Part shown: piece after piece, positions 45,832-54,309 of the stretch
How positions within the stretch are numbered: the first letter of the stretch is position 1
Layout: every line of letters begins with the position of its first letter
The notes under the pieces: generated by a model
Seen by the model: the letters and a program-made list of their open reading frames with translations, nothing else
What the model was told of the DNA's origin: nothing
The model's database searches: none
NCBI GenBank assembly: GCA_903891165.1
Contig: CAITDR010000632.1
Coordinates: forward strand, 1 to 54,309
Direction: 5' to 3'
DNA: 54,309 nucleotides
Source of the DNA: an uncultured Pseudomonadota bacterium
GTDB taxonomy: Bacteria; Myxococcota_A; UBA796; SXON01
Program-made: the position numbers and the translations under genes

Positions 45832-46215
45832 TCAGCGAAAGGAGTAGGGAGAAGGTGGTGTAGTCAGGAGGAAGGCATAGTCTTCGGGGCGGCCGGAAGG
45901 GGGAGGGAGGCTACCCAGCTGGAGCTGGTGCACCCGCGAGCCGTCCAGAAGCGACACAAAGTAGGAGACAACGCCCAAAGATGCACCACCAAGCGTAACA
46001 AAACGCCAGGTCAAGGCTGTCTGATCGTCGCCAGCAACGGTTGCTTGATCCCCAAGGAGACTGCCGCTGACCGCCAAGGCCACCCCCGCCGCCTGCGTTC
46101 CTGCGTAAAGGGTGCCACGAACGGGCTTTCCATGCGTGTAGAGGCCAACCCCAAAGGGCATCACCAGCGTCCAGCCTGGACCGGCCATAGCGGTGGAGAG
46201 CAGAAGAGAGAGCAT
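45832..46215 (-). CDS. Small membrane protein, hypothetical
   Basis: The protein has 127 residues from ATG 46215 with GAGG 5 bases upstream. An N-terminal hydrophobic segment (MLSLLLSTAMAGPGW) could be a signal peptide. Further hydrophobic stretches 'GTLYAGTQAAGVALAVSGSLLG' and 'FVTLGGASLGVVSYFVSLLDG' suggest a small integral membrane protein with a Pro/Ser-rich tail. The function is unknown. It is divergent from the 46275 gene, with 59 bases between the start codons. Confidence 0.6.
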   Translation of the reverse strand: MLSLLLSTAMAGPGWTLVMPFGVGLYTHGKPVRGTLYAGTQAAGVALAVSGSLLGDQATVAGDDQTALTWRFVTLGGASLGVVSYFVSLLDGSRVHQLQLGSLPPPSGRPEDYAFLLTTPPSPYSFR

Positions 46216-46274
46216 GTACACCTCGACGGGAAAGGAATATCCTGTGCACAGGGCTGCGGCCCGAAGGAGAGCCG

Positions 46275-46667
46275 ATGGACAAACCATCCGAGCTTGAGCA
46301 GGGACTTGAAGCGCTTGGTCGTACTTTTACCGGGGTTACCGCCAGGTTTTTGGGCCCCAAAGCGGTGGGCAAGGAGGAGCTTCCCGCCGATCCGGCCCTG
46401 GGGGTGGAGGCGGATAAGGCTGTTTCCGAGGCCGGAGTTGTGCTGGGACGGCTGCTCCACGCGGCGGGAGAGGGTCTGAAGGAGCACCCGCTGGAGCCCT
46501 TGGACGCGATGCGGGTGGCGCAGACCCATGTGGAGGACCCGTTGGAGGGCAAAAACGGCTGGTCGCCCTTGGTGACCGGCCTGGAGGATCTCGGCAGCGG
46601 AATTTTCAAGGTTGCCGAAGGAGTTTTAGACGTTGTGGCACCCCGGAAGCCCAAAGATGCCCCCTGA
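46275..46667 (+). CDS. Hypothetical protein
   Basis: The protein has 130 residues with AAGGAG 5 bases before the ATG. It is helical and acidic, contains 'LEQGLEALGRTFTGVTARFLG' and 'VLGRLLHAAGEGLKEHPLEPL', and has no signal peptide or membrane segment. I do not recognise it. It overlaps the bioD start by 11 bases, so it is probably co-transcribed with bioD. Confidence 0.65.
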   Translation: MDKPSELEQGLEALGRTFTGVTARFLGPKAVGKEELPADPALGVEADKAVSEAGVVLGRLLHAAGEGLKEHPLEPLDAMRVAQTHVEDPLEGKNGWSPLVTGLEDLGSGIFKVAEGVLDVVAPRKPKDAP

Positions 46668-47298
46668 TCTCTTCGTGACCGGCACGGATACCGGAGTGGG
46701 AAAAACCGTGGTTGCTGCTTCTCTTGCGGCGGCCTGGCGCGCGTTGGGTCATGCTCCCTCGGCACTGAAGCCGGTGGCTTCGGGGGTGGATGCGGTGGGG
46801 GAGGATGAGGCGCTTTTGGCGGCTGCTGCGGGACACGAGCCGCGCGGCTATTACCACCTGAAAGCTCCACTTTCTCCACACCGGGCGGCGCGGATGGAGG
46901 GGGTCACGCTGGATCGTTCGGGGTTGAGCGCCTGGGTGCTCAACCATGCGGGGCCGCGTATTGTGGAAGGTGTGGGGGGCTGGGAGGTGCCATTAGGCAA
47001 TTTCCGGGTCTCAGATTTGGCGGCTGACCTTGGTTTTCCAGTGGTGGTCGTTGCACCAAATCGACTCGGTGTGCTGAACCACAGCCTTCTGACGGTGGAG
47101 GCGATCCGTCGGCAGGGACTGGTGCTCGCTGCGCTGGTGCTGGTCACTCAGGAGCATCCCGATGCTTCGGCAGAGGGAAATTTGGAGGATCTTCGGGAGT
47201 TGTTGCCACAGCTACCGGTGTGTGCTTTTCCCTTTCTGGCGGGCTTCGAGCAGTCCTTTCTGGAAGAGGCGGGCCGCGGTCTGGTCGGACTTTTTTGA
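46657..47298 (+). CDS. bioD: Dethiobiotin synthase
   Basis: The protein has 213 residues from ATG 46657 (a GTG at 46633 would add 8 unneeded residues). The P-loop is 'TGTDTGVGKT' (Lys16), followed by 'KPVASG', 'RIVEGVGGWEVPL' and 'VVVAPNRLGVLNHSLLT'. It closes the ureido ring using 7,8-diaminopelargonate, CO2 and ATP in biotin synthesis. Other bio genes are not in the window. Confidence 0.93.
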   Translation: MPPDLFVTGTDTGVGKTVVAASLAAAWRALGHAPSALKPVASGVDAVGEDEALLAAAAGHEPRGYYHLKAPLSPHRAARMEGVTLDRSGLSAWVLNHAGPRIVEGVGGWEVPLGNFRVSDLAADLGFPVVVVAPNRLGVLNHSLLTVEAIRRQGLVLAALVLVTQEHPDASAEGNLEDLRELLPQLPVCAFPFLAGFEQSFLEEAGRGLVGLF

Positions 47299-47307
47299 GG
47301 AGGAAGG

Positions 47308-47807
47308 ATGGCAAGTCGCGAGGTAGTCTATACCGATCTGGGCCCCCTGGAATTCGAGGCCACACTTCATAAGGCCGTCGCCTCGGGGGCGGCCTGTTTT
47401 GTAGACTTCCCCTGGGATCTGAAGCAGACTTTTGGGCGGGGAAATCTGATTCCGGTGCGGACCTTCTGGGATGGTCGGGTGGAGTACCGGGGCAGCTTGG
47501 CGATGATGGGCGGCGACGCGGCGATGTTGCTCTGTCGGAAGGATGTACTCGCGGCCCTGGGCAAAGAGGCCGGGCAGATGGTATCGGTTCGGGTGGAGCT
47601 GGATCTGGAGCCACGGGAGGTGGAGCTGCCCGAGGATCTGAAGGCGGCCATGGATGAGGCTACTTGGTAAGCTGGACTACGCTCTCTCCGTCAAGTAGGC
47701 TGGACTATGTAGCCTGGATTACCGATGCTAAGCGGGAGGAGACGCGGCAGCGTCGTGTTGCACAGGCAATTCCGATGATAGCCGAGGGTCGGAAGCTGAA
47801 GGGGTAG
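47308..47807 (+). pseudogene. DUF1905/YdeI-OmdA protein split by a frameshift
   Basis: The first frame encodes a DUF1905 domain from ATG 47308 (AGGAAGG upstream), 120 residues to TAA at 47670. The +2 frame then reads on without a stop to TAG 47807, as 'LSPSSRLDYVAWI' followed by 'TDAKREETRQRRVAQ' and 'AIPMIAEGRKL'. This is the usual C-terminal YdeI/OmdA helix of intact DUF1905-OmdA proteins. The break lies between ~47655 and 47667. A single indel, a sequencing error or a frameshifted pseudogene would explain it. The family is linked to bacteriocin protection; its mechanism is unknown. An alternative is that the first part functions alone. Confidence 0.7.
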
Positions 47808-47881
47808 GGGAGCGAAAGGGCAGCCGAAGGGTTTTGGGGGACCGAAGGTGACCGAGGCCCCGCCGCAGGGATGCCAGACCG

Positions 47882-48790
47882 TCAGGATTCCTCCTCCTGC
47901 AGCGCCTCGGCTCCCAAAAAAATCAGGCTCAACCAGGAGAGGTCGGCGACGAGAAGGTGCACCAATTGCAGCCATACCGGTGCAAGTAACAAAAGGTTGA
48001 GGAAGCCGAGACCCAGCTGCAGGGTGAAGATCCCGGCCAGGGCCATCGCCCACTTCTGTACCTTTTTGCTGCTTTTTTGGGTGGCGACAGCGGCCGTGCA
48101 CAGGTAGACCAAGAGCGCCGTGCCGATGGCGAACACCGGGTGCAGCACCCGCAGCCGCAGAAGAATGTGCGCGCCTTCCGAAAAATCCATCACAAAGCCT
48201 TCTTTCAGGCTTTCCACCGGAAAGAGGGTGTCGCCCAGTGCGGCAATGGCGCCGCTGGCCCCGAGCACCAGAAAGGCCAACATCGTGGGCAGAAGGATCC
48301 AGAACTTCCTTCCTTCCAGGCGAAGTTTTCGCCCCCCATGTGCCCAAAAAGCGGTCAGCGCCAGCCAGCCCAACAAGAGCAGCGTGTTGACCAGGTGCAG
48401 CCCCACGACCGCCCCCCGCAGCGGCCTTGTATCCCCCGCTACATATTCAAAGAGCACCAGCCCGGCACCCAACAGAGCCTCGATCACGATGAAGATCAGC
48501 GATCCCCATGCCCCAAAGCGCACCGGGCTTCCCGCTGGAAAGAGCTTTCGTCCAAAGAAAACCAGGGCCATCACGCTGAGCAAGGCGACGCCCGAGGTCA
48601 GCCGATGGGTCAGCTCGATCATCGTCTCGATACTGGGCTCGTGTGGGACCACCACGCCATTACACAGTGGCCAGTGATCCCCACATCCCGCCCCGGATCC
48701 GGTCGCCCTCACAAAAGCGCCCCACAGGATCACGCCCAGGTTGATGGCGAGGACGGTCCAGGTGAGGCGGCGGTAGTTTTGGAGGTGCAA
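47882..48790 (-). CDS. ctaA: Heme A synthase (COX15/CtaA family)
   Basis: The protein has 302 residues from TTG 48790, chosen because AAGGA precedes it by 7 bases and because the longer upstream frame would start inside the tRNA-Arg gene. About eight membrane helices are present. Family marks are 'RATGSGAGCGDHWPLCNG' (a Cys pair typical of one subgroup), the His-ligand helix 'IELTHRLTSG', 'GAVVGLHLVNTLLLLGWL' and 'RVLHPVFAI'. It converts heme O to heme A for aa3-type oxidases. Confidence 0.9.
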   Translation of the reverse strand: MHLQNYRRLTWTVLAINLGVILWGAFVRATGSGAGCGDHWPLCNGVVVPHEPSIETMIELTHRLTSGVALLSVMALVFFGRKLFPAGSPVRFGAWGSLIFIVIEALLGAGLVLFEYVAGDTRPLRGAVVGLHLVNTLLLLGWLALTAFWAHGGRKLRLEGRKFWILLPTMLAFLVLGASGAIAALGDTLFPVESLKEGFVMDFSEGAHILLRLRVLHPVFAIGTALLVYLCTAAVATQKSSKKVQKWAMALAGIFTLQLGLGFLNLLLLAPVWLQLVHLLVADLSWLSLIFLGAEALQEEES

Positions 48791-48928
48791 GAACGAATCC
48801 TTCTGGCGCAGCCTAACACGACCTTCCTTCGTCGCGCGCGCCGGCCCTTCCCCACCAGCAGACCACTCTCGGTGCACCCCAAAACGCCAAATGCCGCATC
48901 CGGTTTCCCGCATGCGGCATTTGAGGTG

Positions 48929-49003
48929 TGCGCCCAGAGAGGCTCGAACTCCCAACCTTCTGATCCGTAGTCAGATGCTCTAATCCAATTGAGCTATGGG
49001 CGC
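48929..49003 (-). tRNA. tRNA-Arg (ACG)
   Basis: A 7-bp acceptor stem (GCGCCCA/TGGGCGC), a D-arm with GGATTAGAGC and an anticodon loop CTACGGA give anticodon ACG (A34 presumably edited to inosine). The T-arm is GTTCGAGCC and the discriminator is A. It lies just downstream of tRNA-Ser. Confidence 0.93.
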
Positions 49004-49026
49004 GCAAATTACTGGCTGTGAAGGAG

Positions 49027-49113
49027 CGGAGGTGCCGGGATTTGAACCCGGGGTTGAGTTTCCCCAACGCACGCTTAGCAAGCGTGTACCTTAAGCCACT
49101 CGGTCACACCTCC
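49027..49113 (-). tRNA. tRNA-Ser (GCT)
   Basis: It has a 7-bp acceptor stem GGAGGTG/CACCTCC, an anticodon loop TTGCTAA (anticodon GCT, AGC/AGU codons), a long variable arm typical of tRNA-Ser, and a T-loop GTTCAAATC. It lies 23 bases upstream of tRNA-Arg on the minus strand. Confidence 0.95.
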
Positions 49114-49232
49114 AAGCAAGGCGTCAACCTATTAACCGGTGGAGCCCGGAGCGCAAGGGGCCGGGTGGGGATTTTTCTGGCCCCCTGTCCCGCACCCCGC
49201 GATCAGGCTAAAAAACCTCATGCCCAACCGCC

Positions 49233-50171
49233 ATGTCCACTAGCGCTGCATCGTCTCGCGATCTTCTCCGCCGCCTCCTGGATGCGATGGAGCTGGCCAT
49301 CCGGGGCAAGCGGGCGCAGCTGGAGCTGGTGCTGACCTGCTGTGCCGCAGGGGGGCATGTGCTCCTGGAAGATATTCCCGGAACCGGCAAAACCACCCTG
49401 GCGCGTGCGCTGGCGCAGACGATGGGCTGCGAGTTCAAGCGGATCCAGTTTACGCCGGACCTCCTTCCTGGAGATATTGTCGGCGGAAGTATCTTCAAGC
49501 CACAAACCGGTCGCTTCCTCTTCCGCCCCGGTCCGGTCTTCACCCACATCCTGATTGCGGATGAGATCAACCGCGCATCCCCCCGCACCCAGTCGGCACT
49601 TTTGGAGGCTCTGGCCGAGCAGCAGGTGTCGGTGGAGGGCCGTACCCGTAAGCTTAAGGCTCCTTTTCTCTGTATCGCCACCCAGAATCCGGTGGACCTT
49701 CACGGCACCTATCCCCTGCCGGAAGCCTCCCTGGACCGCTTTATGGTCAAGCTCTCCCTGGGCTACGCGCCAGAGGAGGAAGAGCGCAACCTCGTACAAA
49801 AACGGATGGTCCCGCCAGAACTTCCGATGGTGGCGACTCCGGAGACGCTGGTGGCGCTGCAGCACCACATTGAGCAGGTGCGTATGGAGGACAGTGTGGC
49901 CTCCTACCTGGTACAATTGATCCGCTCCACCCGGCAACATCCCAGCCTTCGCACCGGGGTAAGCACCCGTGGGGCCATGCACCTGGGCCGTATGGCCCGC
50001 GCCCGCGCCCTCTTCCAGGGACGTGATTTTGTTATTCCTGATGATGTTCAACAGCTTGCCGTGCCGGTGCTGGCCCACCGCCTCGTTCTGGATACCCGCG
50101 CGAAGTATGCGGGCGCCGACCGGGTGGCGCTGGTGAACGAGCTCCTCAAACAGCTGCCGCTGCCGCGCTGA
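49233..50171 (+). CDS. MoxR-family AAA+ ATPase
   Basis: The protein has 312 residues. Walker A is 'EDIPGTGKT' (47-54). The MoxR-specific blocks are 'RIQFTPDLLPGDIVGGSIF', Walker B 'LIADEINRASPRTQSALLEAL' and 'ATQNPVDLHGTYPLPEASLDRFM'. It is a chaperone-like ATPase that works with a downstream DUF58/VWA-type partner, inserting metal cofactors or assembling complexes. The next gene is DUF58, overlapping by one base (TGATG), as in many MoxR operons. No strong ribosome binding site is seen at the ATG. Confidence 0.93.
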   Translation: MSTSAASSRDLLRRLLDAMELAIRGKRAQLELVLTCCAAGGHVLLEDIPGTGKTTLARALAQTMGCEFKRIQFTPDLLPGDIVGGSIFKPQTGRFLFRPGPVFTHILIADEINRASPRTQSALLEALAEQQVSVEGRTRKLKAPFLCIATQNPVDLHGTYPLPEASLDRFMVKLSLGYAPEEEERNLVQKRMVPPELPMVATPETLVALQHHIEQVRMEDSVASYLVQLIRSTRQHPSLRTGVSTRGAMHLGRMARARALFQGRDFVIPDDVQQLAVPVLAHRLVLDTRAKYAGADRVALVNELLKQLPLPR

Positions 50172-51367
50172 TGGCGCGTCGTCGCTGGTCTTTTCGTATG
50201 GAGGCGGTGGATCACCGTCGCCTGAGAGTTTTGGAGGACTACTATCGGGGCTGGCTGACGCCACCGGGCCGGGCCCTTCTCTGGGGAACCGTAGCCTCGA
50301 TTACTTTTTTGATGGGCGGACTTTCCAGTACCCTGGCCTATATCGCTGCCTTTTTTGTCTCCGGTGCCGCCGCTGCGGTGCTCTCCGGTCTGGGGCCGCG
50401 CCCCCCGGTAGTGGCCAGCCGCCGCCTTCCGCCACCGGCCTCTTGTGGTGAGAACTGGTTCTACGAAGTTACGATCACCAACACTTCTTCCCGTCCTCTC
50501 TACAACCTGCTTGTGGAGGAGCGAAACCTGAGTGCGGCCTTACGCCCGGTGGTGGAAGCGCCGCGGGTTCCGCTGTTGGAGCCGGGGGCCTCGGCCAGCG
50601 TCCGCCTCCAACTTTTTTGTCGCCTCCGTGGGATCCATCAGCTCGAAAAACTCCAGATCTCCCAGACGGAACCTTCAGGGTTGATAAAACGTGGGACGGT
50701 GCTTCCCTTGGTGGATCGGGTGATCGTCTATCCCCGTTTTGATGCCATCGAACATCTGGATGTGCCGGTGGGAAAGACCCACCAGCCCGGCGGAATCCCC
50801 ATGTCCAAACAGGGAGACTCGGCAGAGCTGCATGGACTTCGGCCATGGCGGGAAGGGGATCGCCTTCGCGATGTCCACTGGCCCAGCTATGCCCGCATGG
50901 GCCACCTCGTGGTTCGCGAGTTTCAAGAAGAGTATTTTGCCCGCGTGGCGCTGGTGGTGGACGTGGCTGCGGCACGGATGGAGGAGGAGGCGCGGGTGGA
51001 GCAGGCCATCTCTCGGGGAGCGGCGATCACCGATGCCCTGGCCCGCCAGGATTTTTTGATCGACATTTTTGCGGCGGGGGAGCAGGTACATCGTATCCAG
51101 GCGGGCCCGGCGGTCGACGCGATGGAGCATGTGTTGGAGCTGCTCGCGGGCCTGGAGCCGGGCTCCAGTCTGGATCCGGCGGCATTGGAGGCGCTCCTCC
51201 TTCCGGAACTCAGCCGCCTCTCCGCAGTCTATTTTGTCATGGCCTCTTGGGATGAACCCCGGCGTGCCCTGGTGCAGACCGTGCGCGAGCTGGGTGCCAC
51301 CGTCCGAGTCCACTGTGTGATTCCCAGCCTGGATCTTGGCTTAGGGGAGGGGGAGCAGGTGAGTTAG
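50171..51367 (+). CDS. DUF58 domain-containing protein
   Basis: The protein has 398 residues. Two N-terminal membrane segments ('LLWGTVASITFLMG', 'YIAAFFVSGAAAAVL') are followed by a beta-rich region and the DUF58 block 'HGLRPWREGDRLRDVHWPSYARMGHLVVREF', where the G-D-x-x-R-x-V-x-W pattern is diagnostic. It is the membrane partner of the MoxR ATPase. It converges with the 51364 gene and shares 4 bases of stop codons with it (TTAG). Confidence 0.92.
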   Translation: MARRRWSFRMEAVDHRRLRVLEDYYRGWLTPPGRALLWGTVASITFLMGGLSSTLAYIAAFFVSGAAAAVLSGLGPRPPVVASRRLPPPASCGENWFYEVTITNTSSRPLYNLLVEERNLSAALRPVVEAPRVPLLEPGASASVRLQLFCRLRGIHQLEKLQISQTEPSGLIKRGTVLPLVDRVIVYPRFDAIEHLDVPVGKTHQPGGIPMSKQGDSAELHGLRPWREGDRLRDVHWPSYARMGHLVVREFQEEYFARVALVVDVAAARMEEEARVEQAISRGAAITDALARQDFLIDIFAAGEQVHRIQAGPAVDAMEHVLELLAGLEPGSSLDPAALEALLLPELSRLSAVYFVMASWDEPRRALVQTVRELGATVRVHCVIPSLDLGLGEGEQVS

Positions 51368-52074
51368 GGTGACGTCTGGGTGCGCTCTACCCCACGCTCG
51401 GCGTCGGCGACATCCTGGGCGGCCTTGTCCACTCCCCCCTGGCGCTTGGCTACTTCAAGTTCAAACTCGGAAATATCAAAACTCTCCCCGGCGGCCACCG
51501 CAGCACGGGCGCGGGAGGCCTGAAGCTGGGCCTCCACCAGATCCCGCTGTGCCTGAAGCAGTCGCAACTTTGCCCGGGCCAAGGTAATTTTTGCCGCAGC
51601 AGCATCTACGGAGTCCTTGGCATCCGACACCTCTCCCTGGGCGGCCTCGATCCCCTCCTTGGCCTTGCGCTCGGCGGCCTTGGCATCGGCCTTGGCCTTC
51701 AAAAGGGCGGCCTTGGCCTCCTTTTCTGCGGCCTTGGCAGCGGTCACCTTCGCCTTTGCCTCGACCACCTTGGCTTTGGCCGACTCGATCGCCGCCGCGT
51801 TCCGTTCCCGCACCCCCGCCAGCCCATCGCGGGCCTCGGCTACCCCACCCCGCGCCTCTCCCACCCCGGCCGCCTGATCTGAGCGATCCGCAGTCGCATC
51901 CTTTTTGTCTTGCTTCGCATCGGCGAGCTGCCCATCCAGTCTGGCGAGTTCAGCCTCCAAGGCGGCAATCGCCTCCTTTTCGGTAGGCGAAATTTTCTCA
52001 AGGGCATCTGCGGGCACAGTCGGGCCCGCCCACGCAGCTTGGAGAAAAAAACACAAAAATAAGCTTAGGAGCAT
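51364..52074 (-). CDS. Secreted Ala-rich coiled-coil protein
   Basis: The protein has 236 residues with signal peptide MLLSLFLCFFLQAAWAGP. Residues ~25-220 form an almost continuous Ala/Lys/Glu-rich coiled coil ('AKAKVTAAKAAEKEAKAALLKAKADAKAAERKAKEG'), ending in 'RTQTSP'. It probably acts in the periplasm as a scaffold or spacer. It lies 11 bases downstream of the DUF481 gene, so an operon is likely. Function is not assigned. Confidence 0.75.
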   Translation of the reverse strand: MLLSLFLCFFLQAAWAGPTVPADALEKISPTEKEAIAALEAELARLDGQLADAKQDKKDATADRSDQAAGVGEARGGVAEARDGLAGVRERNAAAIESAKAKVVEAKAKVTAAKAAEKEAKAALLKAKADAKAAERKAKEGIEAAQGEVSDAKDSVDAAAAKITLARAKLRLLQAQRDLVEAQLQASRARAAVAAGESFDISEFELEVAKRQGGVDKAAQDVADAERGVERTQTSP

Positions 52075-52085
52075 TCTGTATCCAA

Positions 52086-52943
52086 TCAGAGGATAGAAGC
52101 AACCAGGGCGATGGTCAGACTGTTGTCCACCGGCGACCGCGTTTCGGTGATCCCTTCGGGGGCGGCGACCGGCTCCATTCTCCAGGCCAGCGTATCCGAT
52201 AGGGTGATGCTGAACTTGTTGGAGACCTTCATATTGATGCTGGCGACGTTGGTGATGCGCAGATCGGTGAAGTGGGGGGCGAAGGGGGAGCCATCGGGCT
52301 GGGTCAACATCGGCTCATAGATGGTGATGCTTTCGCTGAAGCCTACATTTTCATTGAAGCTATGGCTGTAGACCGCTGCGACCTGGGCCGCCAGCAGCTT
52401 GGTGGAGGCGGGGACCACACCCTCCACGTAGGCCTCGTTCGCGAAGTCCACGCCGACTTCCGTCTTGAGTTTATCGCGTTCGGTATCGAGAATATGAAAG
52501 GCGTATCCGACTTGAACGTGACTGCGCAGCTGGAAGCCTGCGAACTTGTCGTGGAGCCCCCCCACCAGGATGTAGAGACTGCTCCGCTCGCTGAAGAAGC
52601 GGTCATAGCGACCTTCCAAGGCGAACATCTCTGTGGTGGGCTGGCAGGGATTGGCCTTGACACCCAGGCAGCGCTCGGCGGCGGACAAAAAGCCGTCCGC
52701 GTTGGCGTCCACCGCACCATAGCCCAGGCCCGCCGCCCCGATCACTCCGATCTGGTTGGACTTCCACTTGTTGGTGAAGGTCAGACCGGCCCCTAGCGAG
52801 AAGGCCTCGGAATTGCCAACGGCCAGGTTTCCACCCAGGTTGGCGGTGAGGTGGGTCTCCGCTTTTTCCACCTTGATCGGGTCCTGTGTACCCGCAAAGG
52901 TGGATTCTTCGGCAAAGGCGAGGAGGCTGAATAGAAGGACCAT
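52086..52943 (-). CDS. DUF481-like outer-membrane protein
   Basis: The protein has 285 residues from ATG 52943 (GGAG 6 bases upstream); an in-frame extension to 52988 would bury the signal. The N-terminus [13 protein letters not shown] is a signal peptide. The mature part is a series of amphipathic beta strands ('[28 protein letters not shown]'...'[16 protein letters not shown]'), as in the DUF481/YdiY salt-induced OMP group, with a conserved '[22 protein letters not shown]' and a terminal hydrophobic strand. A '[14 protein letters not shown]' insertion resembles a calcium-binding EF-hand-like loop. It probably forms a small outer-membrane barrel. Confidence 0.8.
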   Translation of the reverse strand: MVLLFSLLAFAEESTFAGTQDPIKVEKAETHLTANLGGNLAVGNSEAFSLGAGLTFTNKWKSNQIGVIGAAGLGYGAVDANADGFLSAAERCLGVKANPCQPTTEMFALEGRYDRFFSERSSLYILVGGLHDKFAGFQLRSHVQVGYAFHILDTERDKLKTEVGVDFANEAYVEGVVPASTKLLAAQVAAVYSHSFNENVGFSESITIYEPMLTQPDGSPFAPHFTDLRITNVASINMKVSNKFSITLSDTLAWRMEPVAAPEGITETRSPVDNSLTIALVASIL

Positions 52944-53065
52944 GTACACTCCGGCCGCGCAGTCTATCCGGGAGACACGGGTCGGCAATTACATGCCCCT
53001 CTCCCGACCCAAAAAAGCCTCTGGTCAGGCGCACACCAGCCATGTTACCCTGGGCAGGGGTTCAT

Positions 53066-54309
53066 ATGCCATCCTTCCAGCTCGCCACCGACCTGAAACC
53101 TGCCGGGGACCAGCCCGTCGCTATCGCACAGTTGTTGGAGGGGCTACGCCGGGGAGACATGCGGCAGACGCTTTTGGGGGCTACGGGTACCGGGAAAACA
53201 TTTACGATGGCGCAGGTGATCGCCGCATGGGGCCGTCCCACCTTGGTGATGGCCCACAACAAAACCCTCGCCGCGCAGCTCTATGGGGAGTTCAAGAACC
53301 TTTTTCCTGAAAATCGGGTGGAGTATTTTGTCTCCTACTTCGACTACTACCAGCCCGAAGCGTACATTCCGTCTTCCGACACCTACATCGAAAAAGACAG
53401 CTTGATCAACGAACAGATCGACAAGCTGCGGCACTCCGCTACCCGCTCGCTTTTGGAGCGGAACGATGTGATCATCGTCGCTTCAGTGTCCTGTATCTAC
53501 GGTCTGGGCTCGCCGGAAGCCTACCAGGGGATGCTGTTGAGGCTGGAGATTGGCGAGAAGGTAACTCGAAAGAGTATACTTTCCAAAATGGTGGAGCTGC
53601 AGTACAGTCGGAACGACGCCGATCTGGGGCGGGCAAACTTCCGCGCGCGTGGCGACGTGATCGAGGTGATTCCCGCCTACGATACCGAGAAGGGCATCCG
53701 CATTGAACTTTTCGGGGATGAGGTTGAAAGCCTGTCTTTTTTCGAGCCACTCACCGGGAGACGTATTGAAAAACTCGATAAGATTTGTCTATTCCCCGCT
53801 TCACACTATGTGACTCCCAAGGACAAGCTGCTGCGGGCGATGGACAGCATCCGCAGTGAGCTTCAGCTCCGTTTGGAGGAGCTGCGCGGGCAAGGATTTT
53901 TGTTAGAGGCCCAGCGCTTGGAGCAGCGAACCACCTACGATCTGGAAATGATCGAAGAGCTTGGTTATTGTTCTGGCATCGAGAATTACTCGCTGCACCT
54001 GGAGGGGCGGGCACGCGGCACCCCTCCGCCCACGCTCCTGGACTACTTTCCGAAAGACTGGCTCTTGATCATGGACGAGAGCCACCAGAGTGTGCCGCAG
54101 GTGGGCGGAATGTACCGGGGCGATCAGAACCGCAAGGAGACGCTGGTGCGCTTCGGCTTCCGTATCCCCTCGGCGGTGGACAATCGGCCCCTGAAATTTG
54201 AAGAATTCGATCATCTCATCAACCGCGTCATTTATGTATCAGCAACGCCGGGTGCCTACGAGCTGCAGCAGTCCCTGGGGGTGGTGGTGGAGCAGGTGAT
54301 CCGCCCGAC
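53066..54309 (+). CDS. uvrB: Excinuclease ABC subunit B (UvrB), 3' end cut by window
   Basis: The coding frame runs from ATG 53066 (AGGGG upstream) to the window end, 414 codons. Walker A is '[12 protein letters not shown]', followed by '[17 protein letters not shown]', '[24 protein letters not shown]' (the beta-hairpin region), '[11 protein letters not shown]', '[16 protein letters not shown]' and 'YVSATPG'. It is the helicase-like DNA damage-loading subunit of nucleotide excision repair. It is divergent from the DUF481 gene. Confidence 0.97.
   Translation, partial: MPSFQLATDLKPAGDQPVAIAQLLEGLRRGDMRQTLLGATGTGKTFTMAQVIAAWGRPTLVMAHNKTLAAQLYGEFKNLFPENRVEYFVSYFDYYQPEAYIPSSDTYIEKDSLINEQIDKLRHSATRSLLERNDVIIVASVSCIYGLGSPEAYQGMLLRLEIGEKVTRKSILSKMVELQYSRNDADLGRANFRARGDVIEVIPAYDTEKGIRIELFGDEVESLSFFEPLTGRRIEKLDKICLFPASHYVTPKDKLLRAMDSIRSELQLRLEELRGQGFLLEAQRLEQRTTYDLEMIEELGYCSGIENYSLHLEGRARGTPPPTLLDYFPKDWLLIMDESHQSVPQVGGMYRGDQNRKETLVRFGFRIPSAVDNRPLKFEEFDHLINRVIYVSATPGAYELQQSLGVVVEQVIRP

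Noticed and set aside
52978-53011. GGGTCGG/CCGACCC inverted repeat followed by A-run near uvrB as a terminator
   Set aside because: The A-run is on the wrong side for the minus-strand gene and the loop is long; not a convincing terminator.
53021-53039. CTGGT-N9-ACCAG inverted repeat upstream of uvrB as an SOS/LexA box
   Set aside because: Arms are short and the spacing does not match a known LexA box; could be chance.

Overview
The window is about 54 kb of high-GC, gene-dense chromosomal DNA and no stretch over 300 bases lacks a gene. Several features point to a myxobacterium-like (Myxococcota or related 'deltaproteobacterial') lineage. They are many secreted lipoproteins with Cys/Asp-rich MopE-type repeats, a MYXO-CTERM-like C-terminal tail, a B12-dependent class II ribonucleotide reductase, B12-type radical SAM enzymes, and high-GC codon use. 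The lineage is an inference. No rRNA, insertion sequence, prophage or CRISPR array is visible.

Layout. 1-4667 (minus): a truncated phosphodiester-glycosidase-like secreted protein, a DUF2461 protein, a 600-residue protein ending in a CD38/ADP-ribosyl-cyclase-like domain, and a DUF4336 protein. 4697-13130 (plus): a secreted or surface block with two paralogous lipoproteins (MopE-type repeats plus FG-GAP-type repeats), one broken by an in-frame stop, and a secreted protein between them. 13259-17775 (minus): an EamA transporter, a lipoprotein, a Ycf46-like AAA ATPase and a secreted alpha/beta hydrolase. 17890-19700: a TolC-family protein and a protein with a poly-Asp tail. 19826-22991: argG, a P-loop DUF1611-like gene and argC in an overlapping operon. 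23040-27428: a candidate RiPP cassette with a GPCL-repeat precursor, a SPASM radical SAM enzyme and a giant B12-radical-SAM/PCMT/HExxH fusion. 27496-30384: an MBL-fold protein, a lipoprotein and FtsY.

30436-33452 (minus): two adjacent ammonia-lyase family genes, one lacking the MIO-forming serine. 33597-38745 (plus): a TetR-controlled fatty-acid operon (acyl-CoA dehydrogenase, two-domain FabG4-type reductase, thiolase). 38757-41661: a lipoprotein, a YhhN/lysoplasmalogenase-like protein and a HEPN-domain gene that looks like a newcomer. 41870-45820: nrdJ with NrdR-like and DnaA-like boxes upstream. 45832-48790: two hypothetical genes, bioD, a frameshifted DUF1905/YdeI-type gene and ctaA. 48929-49113: tRNA-Arg and tRNA-Ser. 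49233-54309: a MoxR/DUF58 pair, two envelope proteins and the start of uvrB.

Two themes recur. First, several secreted-protein genes have a sigma70-like promoter whose predicted start point falls on or very near the ATG, so some mRNAs may be leaderless. Second, a TGAATGA-N4-TCATTCA palindrome recurs around 5.1, 13.1 and 14.2 kb and suggests a local TetR/FadR-type regulator. The most novel region is the 23.0-27.4 kb RiPP-like cassette. Next come the CD38-like protein and the MIO-less ammonia-lyase paralogue.
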